Below are positions 16,074 to 25,769 of a stretch of DNA of 64,000 nucleotides, one piece after another (position 1 is the stretch's first letter; each line of letters opens with the position of its first letter). The notes under the pieces were generated by a model. The model was not told where the DNA came from, did no database searches, and saw only the letters and a list, made by a program, of their open reading frames with translations. The stretch is from Candidatus Gastranaerophilales bacterium (GTDB taxonomy: Bacteria > Cyanobacteriota > Vampirovibrionia > Gastranaerophilales > Gastranaerophilaceae): NCBI GenBank assembly GCA_944325525.1, contig CALVAK010000002.1:62001-126000 (forward strand), read 5' to 3'. The position numbers and the translations under genes were made by a program.

Positions 16074-18527
16074 TTATCTGAAGTTTATCTGGGTGAACTT
16101 TTTTATCAAACCAGATTTAATTGAATTAATTTCATTATTTATGACATCTTCAGTTAACGTATTTTCGTTATCTTGCAGTGTTATTCGATATGCCATACTC
16201 TTAAATCCCTCTTGAATATGTTCGCCTTGATATATATCAAACAAATTTGCAGATTTAAATAGTTTCGAATTTGCACATTTCTTAATTGCTGTAATCAGTT
16301 GTTCATTTGTTATATTTTTTTCTATTGCAAAAGAAATATCTCTTTGAACTTCTGGAAATGGTGAAATGGGTTTGTATTTTACTGTTGTTTTATTTATCGC
16401 AGATAAAATTTTACTTAAGTTTATTTCAAAAAGATATATATCTTGATTAATTTTCATTTTGTCTTTTATTAAAGGGTAAATTTCACCGAAATATCCTATA
16501 GTTTCTGGTGTTTTTGATAACAATGTTATTTTTGCACTTCTTCCGGGGTGCAAATATTCACAATTATCTGCCGGTGAATATTTGATTCTGTTTGTTATGT
16601 TTAGTGTTTCAAACAGACTTTCAATAAAACCCTTCAGGGTATAAAAATCAGTTTTAGTATGTTCTTTCCACAAATTAGTATTAGTATCTCCTGATATTGC
16701 TCCTGATAGGATTTCCGATTCGTCAACTCCGCTGTCAATTTTTGTTGCCGGATTCTTTATAAAGTATATTTTACCTATTTCATATATCCATATGTTTTTT
16801 TGTCCGTTGTCAAAGTTTGATTTTACTGTATTTAATATATTTGCTATTGTTGTTTGTCTAAGCATTGTGTGCTCGTCTGACTGAGGATTTTGAACAAATA
16901 CGGCTTCTTCTTTATTGTAATTGAGTCCGAATTGATTTAGGAGCGGTTCACCTATTAAAGATGATGTAACAATTTCATTAAATCCGTAACCTAAAAATAA
17001 TTTATTTATTTTATCTGTAATTTTGGAGGTAAATGAAATTTCAGGTGACTTAGTTTTGTTAGGCAAAGTCGGAGCAATTTTGTCATAACCGTATATTCTT
17101 GCTATTTCTTCAATTAAATCTACTTCCTGCATAACATCATTAATTCTATAGCTAGGTGTTTTAAACTTAGCTGCAGCTTCATTTTTACCCAGAAGCTCAA
17201 ATCCAAGATTAGAAAGAATTTCTATACATTTTTCTCTCGGAATTTCTATTCCTAATATTCTTTTTATTTGATTAAATCTAAGCGTAATATCAATTTCTTT
17301 CGGTTTATTATTTCCGGCTTCGGCAATTCCTTCAATCTTTGCATCGGCATATTCTGTTAAAAGCTGAATAGCTCTCATTAATGCAGGTTTTGTTGATTCA
17401 ATATCAACTCCTCTTTCAAATCTTGCACAGGCTTCGCTTCTGTAGCCTATACTTCTTGAACTTTTTCTGTTTAATGATGGGGTAAAATATGCTGATTCGA
17501 GAACTATATTTTTAGTATTTTCATCAATTCCTGAGTTTATGCTTCCAAATACCCCTGCAACACATACCCCTTTATTCTGGTCGGCACATAAAATTGTATC
17601 AGAAGTTAATTCTCTTTCTACACCGTCTAGGGTAATTATTTTTTCGCCTTCTTTAGCACGTCTTACGCAAATGTAACCGTTTAATTTATCCATATCGAAA
17701 GCATGTAATGGTTGTCCATATTCAAGTAGTACATAATTTGTTATATCTACTACATTATTTATTGACCTAATTCCGGATACTTCGAGTCTTCTTTTCATCC
17801 ACTCTGGTGATGGTTTTATCGTTACATTTTTTATTAAGCCTGCTGCATAATAGCTGCAAGCTTCAGGAGCTAATATTTCTACTTTAAATTTGTTTGTTGA
17901 TATATCATTAACATATTCAAGTTTTGAAAAATTCAATCTTTTATTAAATAATGCTGCTATTTCTCTTGCAACTCCGACTACAGACATTTCATCACCTCTG
18001 TTTGCCGTTGGGGCAACATCAATGATTGTATCTTCTTTTATATTTAATACATCTTCAAGGTTGAGTCCGGGTTTAAGATTATTATAAATTCTGTTTAATA
18101 TTAGAATGCCGTCTTCCTCTTGCATGTTTTCAAGCCCGAGTTCGTCCTGGGAGCATAGCATTCCCTGAGATTCAATTCCTCTTATTACTGCAGGTTCAAG
18201 TGTAAAAATTTCTCCTGTTTTTCTTGAAATAACTTTTGAACCGACAGAAGCATACGGTATAATTTGTTCTTCTTTAATATTTGCTGCTCCGCAAACAACA
18301 GTTTTTATTCCATTTCCTGTGTTTATATCTACAAGATGAAGTTTATCTGCATTAGGATGCTGTTTTATATTAACTATTTGTGCTGTAATTATATTTGTAA
18401 ACTTAGCACCGGTTTTTTCTGTCCCTTCAACTTCTAAACCGCTCATTGTAAGTTCATGAGTAATTTGCTCTACTTTTAAGTCACTAATATCTACAAACTC
18501 ATTCAGCCATTCTAATGATATTTTCAT
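16074..18527 (-). CDS. pheT: Phenylalanine--tRNA ligase beta subunit
   Basis: The 817-residue protein has the bacterial PheT order: N-terminal helix and EMAP-like tRNA-binding domain (about 39-150, with HPNADKLHLVDINTG), B3/B4 editing domain (about 210-385, with NNVVDITNYV and HAFDMDKL), B5 domain (about 400-470), catalytic-like core (VQNPQSDEHTMLRQT) and a C-terminal FDX-ACB anticodon-binding domain (about 720-817, SPFPEVQRDISF). AAAAGGA precedes the ATG. pheS, usually immediately upstream, is absent; the upstream neighbour is divergent, so the two subunits are encoded apart. Confidence 0.97.
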   Translation of the reverse strand: MKISLEWLNEFVDISDLKVEQITHELTMSGLEVEGTEKTGAKFTNIITAQIVNIKQHPNADKLHLVDINTGNGIKTVVCGAANIKEEQIIPYASVGSKVISRKTGEIFTLEPAVIRGIESQGMLCSQDELGLENMQEEDGILILNRIYNNLKPGLNLEDVLNIKEDTIIDVAPTANRGDEMSVVGVAREIAALFNKRLNFSKLEYVNDISTNKFKVEILAPEACSYYAAGLIKNVTIKPSPEWMKRRLEVSGIRSINNVVDITNYVLLEYGQPLHAFDMDKLNGYICVRRAKEGEKIITLDGVERELTSDTILCADQNKGVCVAGVFGSINSGIDENTKNIVLESAYFTPSLNRKSSRSIGYRSEACARFERGVDIESTKPALMRAIQLLTEYADAKIEGIAEAGNNKPKEIDITLRFNQIKRILGIEIPREKCIEILSNLGFELLGKNEAAAKFKTPSYRINDVMQEVDLIEEIARIYGYDKIAPTLPNKTKSPEISFTSKITDKINKLFLGYGFNEIVTSSLIGEPLLNQFGLNYNKEEAVFVQNPQSDEHTMLRQTTIANILNTVKSNFDNGQKNIWIYEIGKIYFIKNPATKIDSGVDESEILSGAISGDTNTNLWKEHTKTDFYTLKGFIESLFETLNITNRIKYSPADNCEYLHPGRSAKITLLSKTPETIGYFGEIYPLIKDKMKINQDIYLFEINLSKILSAINKTTVKYKPISPFPEVQRDISFAIEKNITNEQLITAIKKCANSKLFKSANLFDIYQGEHIQEGFKSMAYRITLQDNENTLTEDVINNEINSIKSGLIKKFTQINFR

Positions 18528-18629
18528 CTTAAATTCCTTTTAGTATACCTCTTTTTCTCTTTTATTATAAATTTTAGTATAAAGAAATATTTATGTCACT
18601 AAACTTTTTCTTTAAATAATTACACATTT

Positions 18630-18658
18630 TTTACAAATCCGGTTTAATTATATACAAT
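18630..18658 (+). promoter_or_regulatory. Promoter of a probably leaderless cyclase mRNA
   Basis: TTTACA (18630-18635), a 17-base spacer and TACAAT (18653-18658) end 7 bases before the ATG at 18666. Transcription would begin at or next to the start codon, and there is no Shine-Dalgarno. Confidence 0.6.
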
Positions 18659-18665
18659 ATTATTT

Positions 18666-20642
18666 ATGAAAAATTATCTGTCTTCAAAAACAATAATCTG
18701 TATTATTTTAATAGTTGTTTTGTCATTTATATATTTTTTATCAAGAAATAATATTGACAGTAAAGTTAACGACTACTTTATAAAATTATTTGCCAGAATT
18801 GAAACTGTTAAAGCATCTGATGACGTAGTTCTTGTTGTTGTCGATGATAAGTCTGTCGATAAGATAAATTGGCCGTGGAAAAGAGATTTATTTGCTGATA
18901 TTTTTGAATATCTTGAAAATTATTCAAATGCTAAAGCTGTTGTTTTTCAAAATATTATTGTCTATCCTGATACATATAATCCTGATAATGACAAAATTTT
19001 TTATACAAAGATTAAGAATTTAAAAAAATTAATAAGCAGTTTTATTTTATTTAATTCTGATTTGGCAGGAGATATCCTTCCTTCTGAGTTTGTTAAAGTT
19101 TTCGAATCAAAATCTGCTGTTAATATAATTGATAAGCGAAAACACAAACTGCCGTCTTCATACAGGGGGGTTATTAAGCTTCCAAAAGATTATATTTTAA
19201 ATGTTAATAACCTTGCTTCTGCAATTTTATCTGAAGATAAAGATACGGTTATAAGATCTTATATGCCTGTTGTTGAACTAAACGGGAAATTATATCCTTC
19301 TCTGGCATTAAGTGCATATTCAATGTACTCGGGTATTAATGATTTTGTTTTGTATGATGACTTTCTTTGTTCGGCAGACTCTTGTAAATCCTTAAAAATT
19401 CCTGTCTTTGAGAAAAAAAGCAAAGACTATCTTGATAATACCGTTAATGGGGTATTTTCTCTAATTAAATGGTATTCTCCTATTGATAAATATTATTCTC
19501 ATAAGACATATTCTGCAATTGACTTATTAGTTTCTTATTATGCTATTAAATCCGGTAATATTCCTAAAATCAATCCTGATGAATTTAAAGACAAAATTGT
19601 TGTTATCGGTCTTAATGCAGATAAAAATGTCTGGGAACAATTAAGTGAAACTCCTGTTCTTAAAAAACAAGCCGATATTGATATTCATGCTACATTCATT
19701 GATAATATGATAAATGGTAAATTTGTCAGCATTAATAACAGCGATTTTACTTTTGTCATTTCTTTAATATTTTCAATTTTTGTTATTTTTGGTTTTAAAA
19801 GTTTAAAAAATAATCTTATTTTTACTTTATTACTTTCTATAGTTTATTTTATATATTACATTTTTGAATATTCAGCAAATATTTATGTGCCTCCGCTTAC
19901 TCCTATAATAACAATGTTTTCTTGTGCTTTTATTAAGAAACTTTATTTAATCATTACAACTGACAAAACAAGTGAAATGATTAAACATGCTATGGGAAAA
20001 TATGTTTCTAAAGATGTAATGAAAAAAGTTTTATTAAATCTTGACAAATTAAATCCCGGCGGTAAAAGGGCTGTTGTAACCATCTTATTTGTTGATATTC
20101 GTAATTTTACTCAAATTGCTGAGAACCTTAATCCCTCTGACGTTACTTCTATATTAAATGAGTATTTTTCGACAATTGAACCTATAATTGCTAAGTATCA
20201 CGGAATAATTAATAAGTATATGGGTGATGGTGTACTTGCTATTTTTGGTGAACCTATAACTAATGAAAATCACGCCTTAGAGGCAATTATGTGTGCTTTT
20301 GAAATAATTAGCAATGTTAAGCAATTAAGAGAAAAATTATTGGCCGAGGGCAAGCCTAAAATCGAAATTGGTATAGGTATTAACAGTGGTGAGGTTTTTG
20401 CAGGTAATATAGGTACTGAAGAAAGGCTTGAATATACTGTTATAGGAGATAATGTTAATCTTGCATACAGGATTGAAGCTTTTAATCAGATTTTAAAAAC
20501 TCAGTTTTTAATTAGTGAATATACTTATAGCTACGTCAAAGACAGTATTGAAGTAGTAAAGCTCAGTAAAGTCAACATAAAAGGCAAGTCAAAGCCTATT
20601 GACATATATGAAGTTTTAAAAATCAGACAATATGAAAAATAA
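18666..20642 (+). CDS. CHASE2-domain adenylate cyclase, class III
   Basis: The 658-residue protein has an N-terminal transmembrane helix (about 9-25), a periplasmic CHASE2 sensor domain (about 30-355, with VVVVDDKSVDKINWPW and DKIVVIGLNA), two or three membrane helices (about 361-430) and a class III cyclase domain (about 465-650). Catalytic residues are in place: metal-binding Asp477 (FVDIRNFT) and Asp521 (MGDG), substrate-specifying Lys517 and Thr591 (YTVIGDNVN), Asn598 and Arg602. The Lys/Thr pair points to cAMP rather than cGMP. CHASE2 cyclases are typical of cyanobacteria. The ligand is unknown. It overlaps recG by 11 bases. Confidence 0.92.
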   Translation: MKNYLSSKTIICIILIVVLSFIYFLSRNNIDSKVNDYFIKLFARIETVKASDDVVLVVVDDKSVDKINWPWKRDLFADIFEYLENYSNAKAVVFQNIIVYPDTYNPDNDKIFYTKIKNLKKLISSFILFNSDLAGDILPSEFVKVFESKSAVNIIDKRKHKLPSSYRGVIKLPKDYILNVNNLASAILSEDKDTVIRSYMPVVELNGKLYPSLALSAYSMYSGINDFVLYDDFLCSADSCKSLKIPVFEKKSKDYLDNTVNGVFSLIKWYSPIDKYYSHKTYSAIDLLVSYYAIKSGNIPKINPDEFKDKIVVIGLNADKNVWEQLSETPVLKKQADIDIHATFIDNMINGKFVSINNSDFTFVISLIFSIFVIFGFKSLKNNLIFTLLLSIVYFIYYIFEYSANIYVPPLTPIITMFSCAFIKKLYLIITTDKTSEMIKHAMGKYVSKDVMKKVLLNLDKLNPGGKRAVVTILFVDIRNFTQIAENLNPSDVTSILNEYFSTIEPIIAKYHGIINKYMGDGVLAIFGEPITNENHALEAIMCAFEIISNVKQLREKLLAEGKPKIEIGIGINSGEVFAGNIGTEERLEYTVIGDNVNLAYRIEAFNQILKTQFLISEYTYSYVKDSIEVVKLSKVNIKGKSKPIDIYEVLKIRQYEK

Positions 20643-23040
20643 TAGTTATTTAAATGATATTGATATAGAAAAGATTAAACGTGCTATTAATGTTGAAGAA
20701 AAATATAAATATATCGACATAATGGGACGAGAAACTTCTTTTTCCGGTTTTATGATTAAGCAATTGTATAAGATATATAAATTATCTTCAAAAAATGCTG
20801 TCTGGCTTCCTGTTATTGAAGCTTTTGAACATTATTCTCAGGAAAATATTCTTCAAAGGAAAAAAACAGTTAACAGGTTTGTTTCAGTATTAAAAAAAGA
20901 ATTAAAACCTTTTAGTTCAAATGAAATTGAACAAACTCAGAAATTTAATATATATGATACTGATATTTCTTCTCTGAAAGGCATAGGAAAAAAGATGGGT
21001 TATTTATTAAATAAGTTAGGTATTTTTTCCGTTTTTGACCTTATCAGTTACTTTCCTAAACGTTATATTGATTACTCTTCCAGATGTTTGATTAAAGATT
21101 TAAAGCAGGGAGAATCTGTTACAGTTTATGCAAAAATTATTAATGTTAAAACATTTACAACTAAAAATAATTTAACTATATTCAAAGTGTTGATTTCAGA
21201 TGAATCTGCTTCAATGGAGCTAAACTTCTTTTATTCTAAAATAAACAGATATAACATCGAAAGGTATAAAGCACAGTTCCCTGTAAATACTTTTGTAATT
21301 ATATCCGGTACAGCTAAACTTGATAATTATTCAAATAGAATGACAATTGACAAACCTCAGTTTCAAATTGTTGATGAGAACACTTTTACTACAGATAATT
21401 TAAATTTAGGTAGAATTGTACCTGTATATCCGCTTGTGGATAATCTTAATATTAAGGTCTTAAGAAAAATAATTTTCAATGCTCTTATTGAATTTAAAGA
21501 TTCAATTAAAAATATTTTGCCTGATTATATTCTTAAAAGATATGATATGCCTGACAGAAATAAAGCATTAAAAGTAATTCATTTTCCTGAAAATTATGAT
21601 GAACTTGATAAAGCAAGATTTTCACTCGTTTATGAAGAACTTTTTCTTCTTCAATTAAAATTGTACTTGATAAAAGAAAGTAATAAAAAAACATGTAAAA
21701 CAGTATCTATTAAAATAAAAGAAGATGGTCTTGTCTATAAATTTATCAAGTCTCTTCCGTTTGAATTAACACATGCACAAAAAAAAGCAATTAATGAAAT
21801 ATTAAATGACATAAATTCGCAAAAGTCTATGCAAAGGCTGTTACAAGGAGATGTAGGAAGCGGTAAAACTGTCGTTGCATGTATAATGTTGTTGGCTGCT
21901 ATTGATAATGGATTTCAGGCGGCGATTATGGCTCCAACCGAAATTTTAGCCCAGCAGCATTTTAATAATTTTATAAAATGGCTTGCTCCCTTTGGTATTA
22001 ATGTTGCTTTATTTACTTCCTCTAACACCAAAAAACAAAAGACAAAACTAGAAAAAGATTTACGTAACGGTCAAATTAATATTGCAATAGGTACTCATTC
22101 CTTAATCCAGGACAATATAGAATTTAAAAATCTTGGTGCTATTGTTATTGATGAACAGCATAGATTTGGGGTAAAACAAAGAAATATGCTTGTTTCGAAG
22201 GCAATTGTTCCTCAGGTTCTCACAATGACAGCAACTCCAATTCCAAGAACACTTGCTCTTACTTTACATGGTGACTTGGACTTAACTGTAATTGATGAAC
22301 TGCCAAAAGGCAGACTGCCTGTAAAGACGGTGCTTATTACAAATTCTCAAAGGAAAAAAGTTTATGATTTAATTAAACAGCAAATTCAAGATGGTCATCA
22401 GGCGTATATTGTATTTCCTTTAATTGATGAATCTGAAACTTTATCTGCTAAAGCTGCTGCTACAGAAGCTGAAAAACTTCAAAGCGGTGAATTTAAAAAC
22501 TATAAGGTGGGACTCCTGCACGGAAAAATGAAGAATGATGAAAAAGATAAAGTTATGACGAAGTTTAAAAATAAAGAGTACGATATTCTTGTTTCTACAA
22601 CTGTTGTTGAAGTTGGAGTTGATGTTCCTAATGCAACAGTCATGGTAATTGAAAATGCAGAAAGGTTTGGTCTTTCTCAATTACACCAGCTAAGAGGTAG
22701 AGTCGGAAGAAGCTCAATTCAATCTTATTGCGTTCTTGTTTCATCTACAAATAATCAGGAAACAATATACAGGTTAAATGTTCTTGTTGAAACTAATGAC
22801 GGATTCTTAATTGCTGAAAAAGATTTAGAAATCAGAGGTCCGGGAGAATTTTTGGGTGTAAGACAAAGCGGGCTTGCTGAATTGCATCTTGCTGACCTGA
22901 CAAAAGACCTTTATATAATTGAAATGACAAGAAAAGATGTTCAGGAGTTTTTTGATGATAATCATAAAATTGACGGTGAATTAAAAAGTTATATTGATTA
23001 CAATTCTACGGTCTTAAATGATTTTATGCAAGCCGGTTAA
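20632..23040 (+). CDS. recG: ATP-dependent DNA helicase RecG
   Basis: The 802-residue helicase remodels stalled forks and branched DNA. After a non-family N-terminal extension of about 110 residues come the wedge domain with the (SLKGIGKKMGYLLNKLGI) start at about 117, the Walker A GDVGSGKT near 405-412, the RecG-type DEQHRFG near 505-511, TATPIPRTLA, and helicase C motifs (VVEVGVDVPNATVMVIENAERFG, then QLRGRVGR). The N-terminal extension resembles that seen in cyanobacterial and plant RecG. The start lies inside the cyclase gene. Its stop overlaps the convergent glycosyltransferase gene by 4 bases. Confidence 0.96.
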   Translation: MKNNSYLNDIDIEKIKRAINVEEKYKYIDIMGRETSFSGFMIKQLYKIYKLSSKNAVWLPVIEAFEHYSQENILQRKKTVNRFVSVLKKELKPFSSNEIEQTQKFNIYDTDISSLKGIGKKMGYLLNKLGIFSVFDLISYFPKRYIDYSSRCLIKDLKQGESVTVYAKIINVKTFTTKNNLTIFKVLISDESASMELNFFYSKINRYNIERYKAQFPVNTFVIISGTAKLDNYSNRMTIDKPQFQIVDENTFTTDNLNLGRIVPVYPLVDNLNIKVLRKIIFNALIEFKDSIKNILPDYILKRYDMPDRNKALKVIHFPENYDELDKARFSLVYEELFLLQLKLYLIKESNKKTCKTVSIKIKEDGLVYKFIKSLPFELTHAQKKAINEILNDINSQKSMQRLLQGDVGSGKTVVACIMLLAAIDNGFQAAIMAPTEILAQQHFNNFIKWLAPFGINVALFTSSNTKKQKTKLEKDLRNGQINIAIGTHSLIQDNIEFKNLGAIVIDEQHRFGVKQRNMLVSKAIVPQVLTMTATPIPRTLALTLHGDLDLTVIDELPKGRLPVKTVLITNSQRKKVYDLIKQQIQDGHQAYIVFPLIDESETLSAKAAATEAEKLQSGEFKNYKVGLLHGKMKNDEKDKVMTKFKNKEYDILVSTTVVEVGVDVPNATVMVIENAERFGLSQLHQLRGRVGRSSIQSYCVLVSSTNNQETIYRLNVLVETNDGFLIAEKDLEIRGPGEFLGVRQSGLAELHLADLTKDLYIIEMTRKDVQEFFDDNHKIDGELKSYIDYNSTVLNDFMQAG

Positions 23041-24725
23041 TTTGTCTTTTCAAAAACAAACAGTGTCCAGTCTCCTGCCTGAGTTATACTGTCAATTTTA
23101 TAATCATTTTTAAATGATACAAGCAGATTATTTCTTAATGAAGAAAATACCAGAAAAATAAAAGGTGTTTTCTTATATTGTTTGTTATCTTTTATTATGT
23201 TTTGTATGTTGTCGTTTGAAAGAAAAGATACATTATTTAGGAATATAATTCCTATTCTATCTCCCTTTTTCATATTGTTTTTAAATGTGTATTTTGTATA
23301 ATCTGTGATTTTTTTATTAGGAAATTCTTTAAATGAGTCTTTATATAATGACTTACCTTCTTTTATAACTTGGAAATAATTACTGTTATCGTATAAAAAA
23401 TAATTAAAATTAAATTTATTTATTGAGTGGAATCTGTATTTATCTTTGGGTGTAAGGTATCTTTCAAACTTGTCTTTATCATAGTATGTTAATAAAATAA
23501 AATCATTACTTTTCAATCTTGAATTTCTAATTAATTCAACAGGAGCTAAATTACCTTCAGGTCTTGTTCTTTTTGGTGCAGAATCTGCACTAAATAAAAG
23601 ATATAGTATGTTTAACAATATAAAAACAATTATAAGGGTATTTTTTAAATACTTATTTTTAACTATATAAAGACCGAAGCAAAAACAAAGAATCAGTGCA
23701 GGATACATTTCAATTGAGTATTTAGTAATTAAAACCATTTTCCCTGAGTAAGAAAAAACAAGCAGCGTTGAGAAAAACATGAATGCAGTAAGAAAAATAT
23801 ATTTAATTTTATTATTTTGAGAAAAGAATGCTCTTATAATAGCAAAAAAGGCTATCAAAGAAGGAAAGACAGCAAAAATTATAAATGAATAATTGATTTG
23901 GTTTCTGTTAAAAATAAGAGCAGAAATTGTATCAGGAGTATTTACTATATTTGTTTGTACAGGCGAAAAATAATCTGTGAAAGATAATATAACTTTTGAA
24001 TAGCTGAATCCTGTCCAAAACTGTGATAGAGAAGATGACGTTGCTATGTTATATAAGAAAGGTGATATTAATATAATTATTAATGATATAGGTAAAAAAA
24101 CAAAAATTGAGAGTATATATATTAGTTTTGCACGTTTTTTCGGGTTCATTCTTGTATACATATATAAAGAGGTAAATAGAATATTATAAAATACGTAAAT
24201 TATTCCAAGAGTATGCGTACAAACAATAGCCATTAAGGAGAGAATAAGTAAAATCATATCTCTTTTGTTTGGCTTTTTAAGGACTTTTATTGTCATATAA
24301 AGAGAGAGAGACGTCATTAAAAATATTAAGCTGTATAATCTCATTTCTTGTGCAAAATATATCAAAAAAGAACTTATTGCAGTGATAAAAGCACAAAAAA
24401 GACCGAATTTCTGATTTTTAAATTCCCTGCCGGCAAAAAACATGACTGCGACAGAAATTACAGAGGGAATTAAAGATGAATATCTTAATGCAATATCCGT
24501 GTCACCGAATAGATACATCCAGACTTTTAAGTATAAATAGTAGAAAGGAGTATGACAATTTCTTACCATGTCTGTAAAAAAAGACCAGATATCTTGTCTA
24601 GAGGCAATATACCAGCCTACATATTCATCATTCCACAGACCTTCCGGCTTATCAAGATTCCACGACCTTAATAAAAAGGCGATGATTACAATAATAACTA
24701 AACTAAATATACTATTATTTCGCAT
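23037..24725 (-). CDS. Polytopic GT-C glycosyltransferase, GT39/ArnT-like
   Basis: The 562-residue membrane protein has an N-terminal helix followed by a GT-C signature loop with Asp33-Glu34 (LWNDEYVGWYIA), the position of the catalytic acidic residue in PMT/ArnT enzymes, and ten or more helices up to about residue 380, then a soluble C-terminal periplasmic part. Such enzymes move a sugar from a lipid-phosphate donor onto lipid or protein on the outer face of the inner membrane. A divergent neighbour encodes a polyprenyl-phosphate-type GT2, which could make the donor. Acceptor unknown. Confidence 0.8.
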   Translation of the reverse strand: MRNNSIFSLVIIVIIAFLLRSWNLDKPEGLWNDEYVGWYIASRQDIWSFFTDMVRNCHTPFYYLYLKVWMYLFGDTDIALRYSSLIPSVISVAVMFFAGREFKNQKFGLFCAFITAISSFLIYFAQEMRLYSLIFLMTSLSLYMTIKVLKKPNKRDMILLILSLMAIVCTHTLGIIYVFYNILFTSLYMYTRMNPKKRAKLIYILSIFVFLPISLIIILISPFLYNIATSSSLSQFWTGFSYSKVILSFTDYFSPVQTNIVNTPDTISALIFNRNQINYSFIIFAVFPSLIAFFAIIRAFFSQNNKIKYIFLTAFMFFSTLLVFSYSGKMVLITKYSIEMYPALILCFCFGLYIVKNKYLKNTLIIVFILLNILYLLFSADSAPKRTRPEGNLAPVELIRNSRLKSNDFILLTYYDKDKFERYLTPKDKYRFHSINKFNFNYFLYDNSNYFQVIKEGKSLYKDSFKEFPNKKITDYTKYTFKNNMKKGDRIGIIFLNNVSFLSNDNIQNIIKDNKQYKKTPFIFLVFSSLRNNLLVSFKNDYKIDSITQAGDWTLFVFEKTN

Positions 24726-24788
24726 GTCAATTGTTTAAAAATTTTTAATATTATATAATAAATTTTATCATATATAAGATTGGTTAGT

Positions 24789-25727
24789 ATGAAATTAATA
24801 ATTCAAATACCTTGTTATAATGAAGAAGTGGCTTTGCCGGTAACATTATCTCAACTTCCTAAACAAATAGACGGCATTGATGAAATAGAAGTGCTTATAT
24901 CTGACGATGGAAGTACTGATAGAACTATAGAAATTGCAAAAGAATACGGAGTAAATCATATTGTAACAACTACTCATCACCGGGGTCTTGCTAGAACATT
25001 TATGGCAGGTATACAAAAAGCACTGGCGGAAGGTGCTGATATAATTGTAAATACTGATGCTGATAATCAATATTGTGCTGATGATATTGAAAAACTTGTA
25101 AGACCGATTATTGAAAAACGTGCTGATATTGTTATAGGTGCAAGACCTATAAAAGATATTTCAAATTTCTCTCAATTTAAGAAATTTTTACAGTTTTTTG
25201 GTTCAAAAGTTGTCAGGTTGATTAGTTCAACTGCAACTGAAGATGCTCCGAGCGGTTTTAGAGCTTTTTCAAAAGATGCTGCTTTATCGTTAAACGTTTT
25301 TGATAATTACACCTATACAATTGAAACTGTTATTCAATCAAAAACTAAAGGTCTTCATATTCTTTCAGTCCCTATTAGAATTAATAATTATTATAGAAAA
25401 TCAAGACTTGTTAAAAATATATTTCAATATATTCAAAAAAATTCATTTACAATATTAAGGATGTTTATAATATATAGACCATTCCGTTTTTTCGCATTTA
25501 TTGGCGGAACAATTTTTATTGTTGGTCTTGCCTTACTTGCAAGATTTATTTTCCTATACATACTTGATGAAGGTAATGGACATGTTCAATCATTAGTAAT
25601 CTCTTCAATGCTTGTTATTACCGGATTTCAAGTTGGTATTTTTGGCGTTCTTGCTGACTTACTTGCTATTAACAGAAAATTAATTGAAGATGTTCAGGTA
25701 AGAATAAAAAAACTTGAAAATAAATAG
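24789..25727 (+). CDS. Glycosyltransferase family 2, polyprenyl-phosphate sugar synthase-like
   Basis: The 312-residue enzyme begins IIQIPCYNEE, has DDGSTD at 39-44 (nucleotide-binding) and the DAD metal motif at 90-92, and ends in two transmembrane helices (about 230-258 and 265-291). This is the layout of enzymes that transfer a sugar from a nucleotide donor to undecaprenyl or dolichyl phosphate. The frame is open from a TTG at 24780, but the ATG at 24789 starts the domain and is preferred. It is divergent from the GT-C gene and likely supplies its lipid-linked donor (inference). Confidence 0.88.
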   Translation: MKLIIQIPCYNEEVALPVTLSQLPKQIDGIDEIEVLISDDGSTDRTIEIAKEYGVNHIVTTTHHRGLARTFMAGIQKALAEGADIIVNTDADNQYCADDIEKLVRPIIEKRADIVIGARPIKDISNFSQFKKFLQFFGSKVVRLISSTATEDAPSGFRAFSKDAALSLNVFDNYTYTIETVIQSKTKGLHILSVPIRINNYYRKSRLVKNIFQYIQKNSFTILRMFIIYRPFRFFAFIGGTIFIVGLALLARFIFLYILDEGNGHVQSLVISSMLVITGFQVGIFGVLADLLAINRKLIEDVQVRIKKLENK

Positions 25728-25769
25728 TCCATTACTATTAACTAAAAGGCTAGGAGTATTAATTATAAA

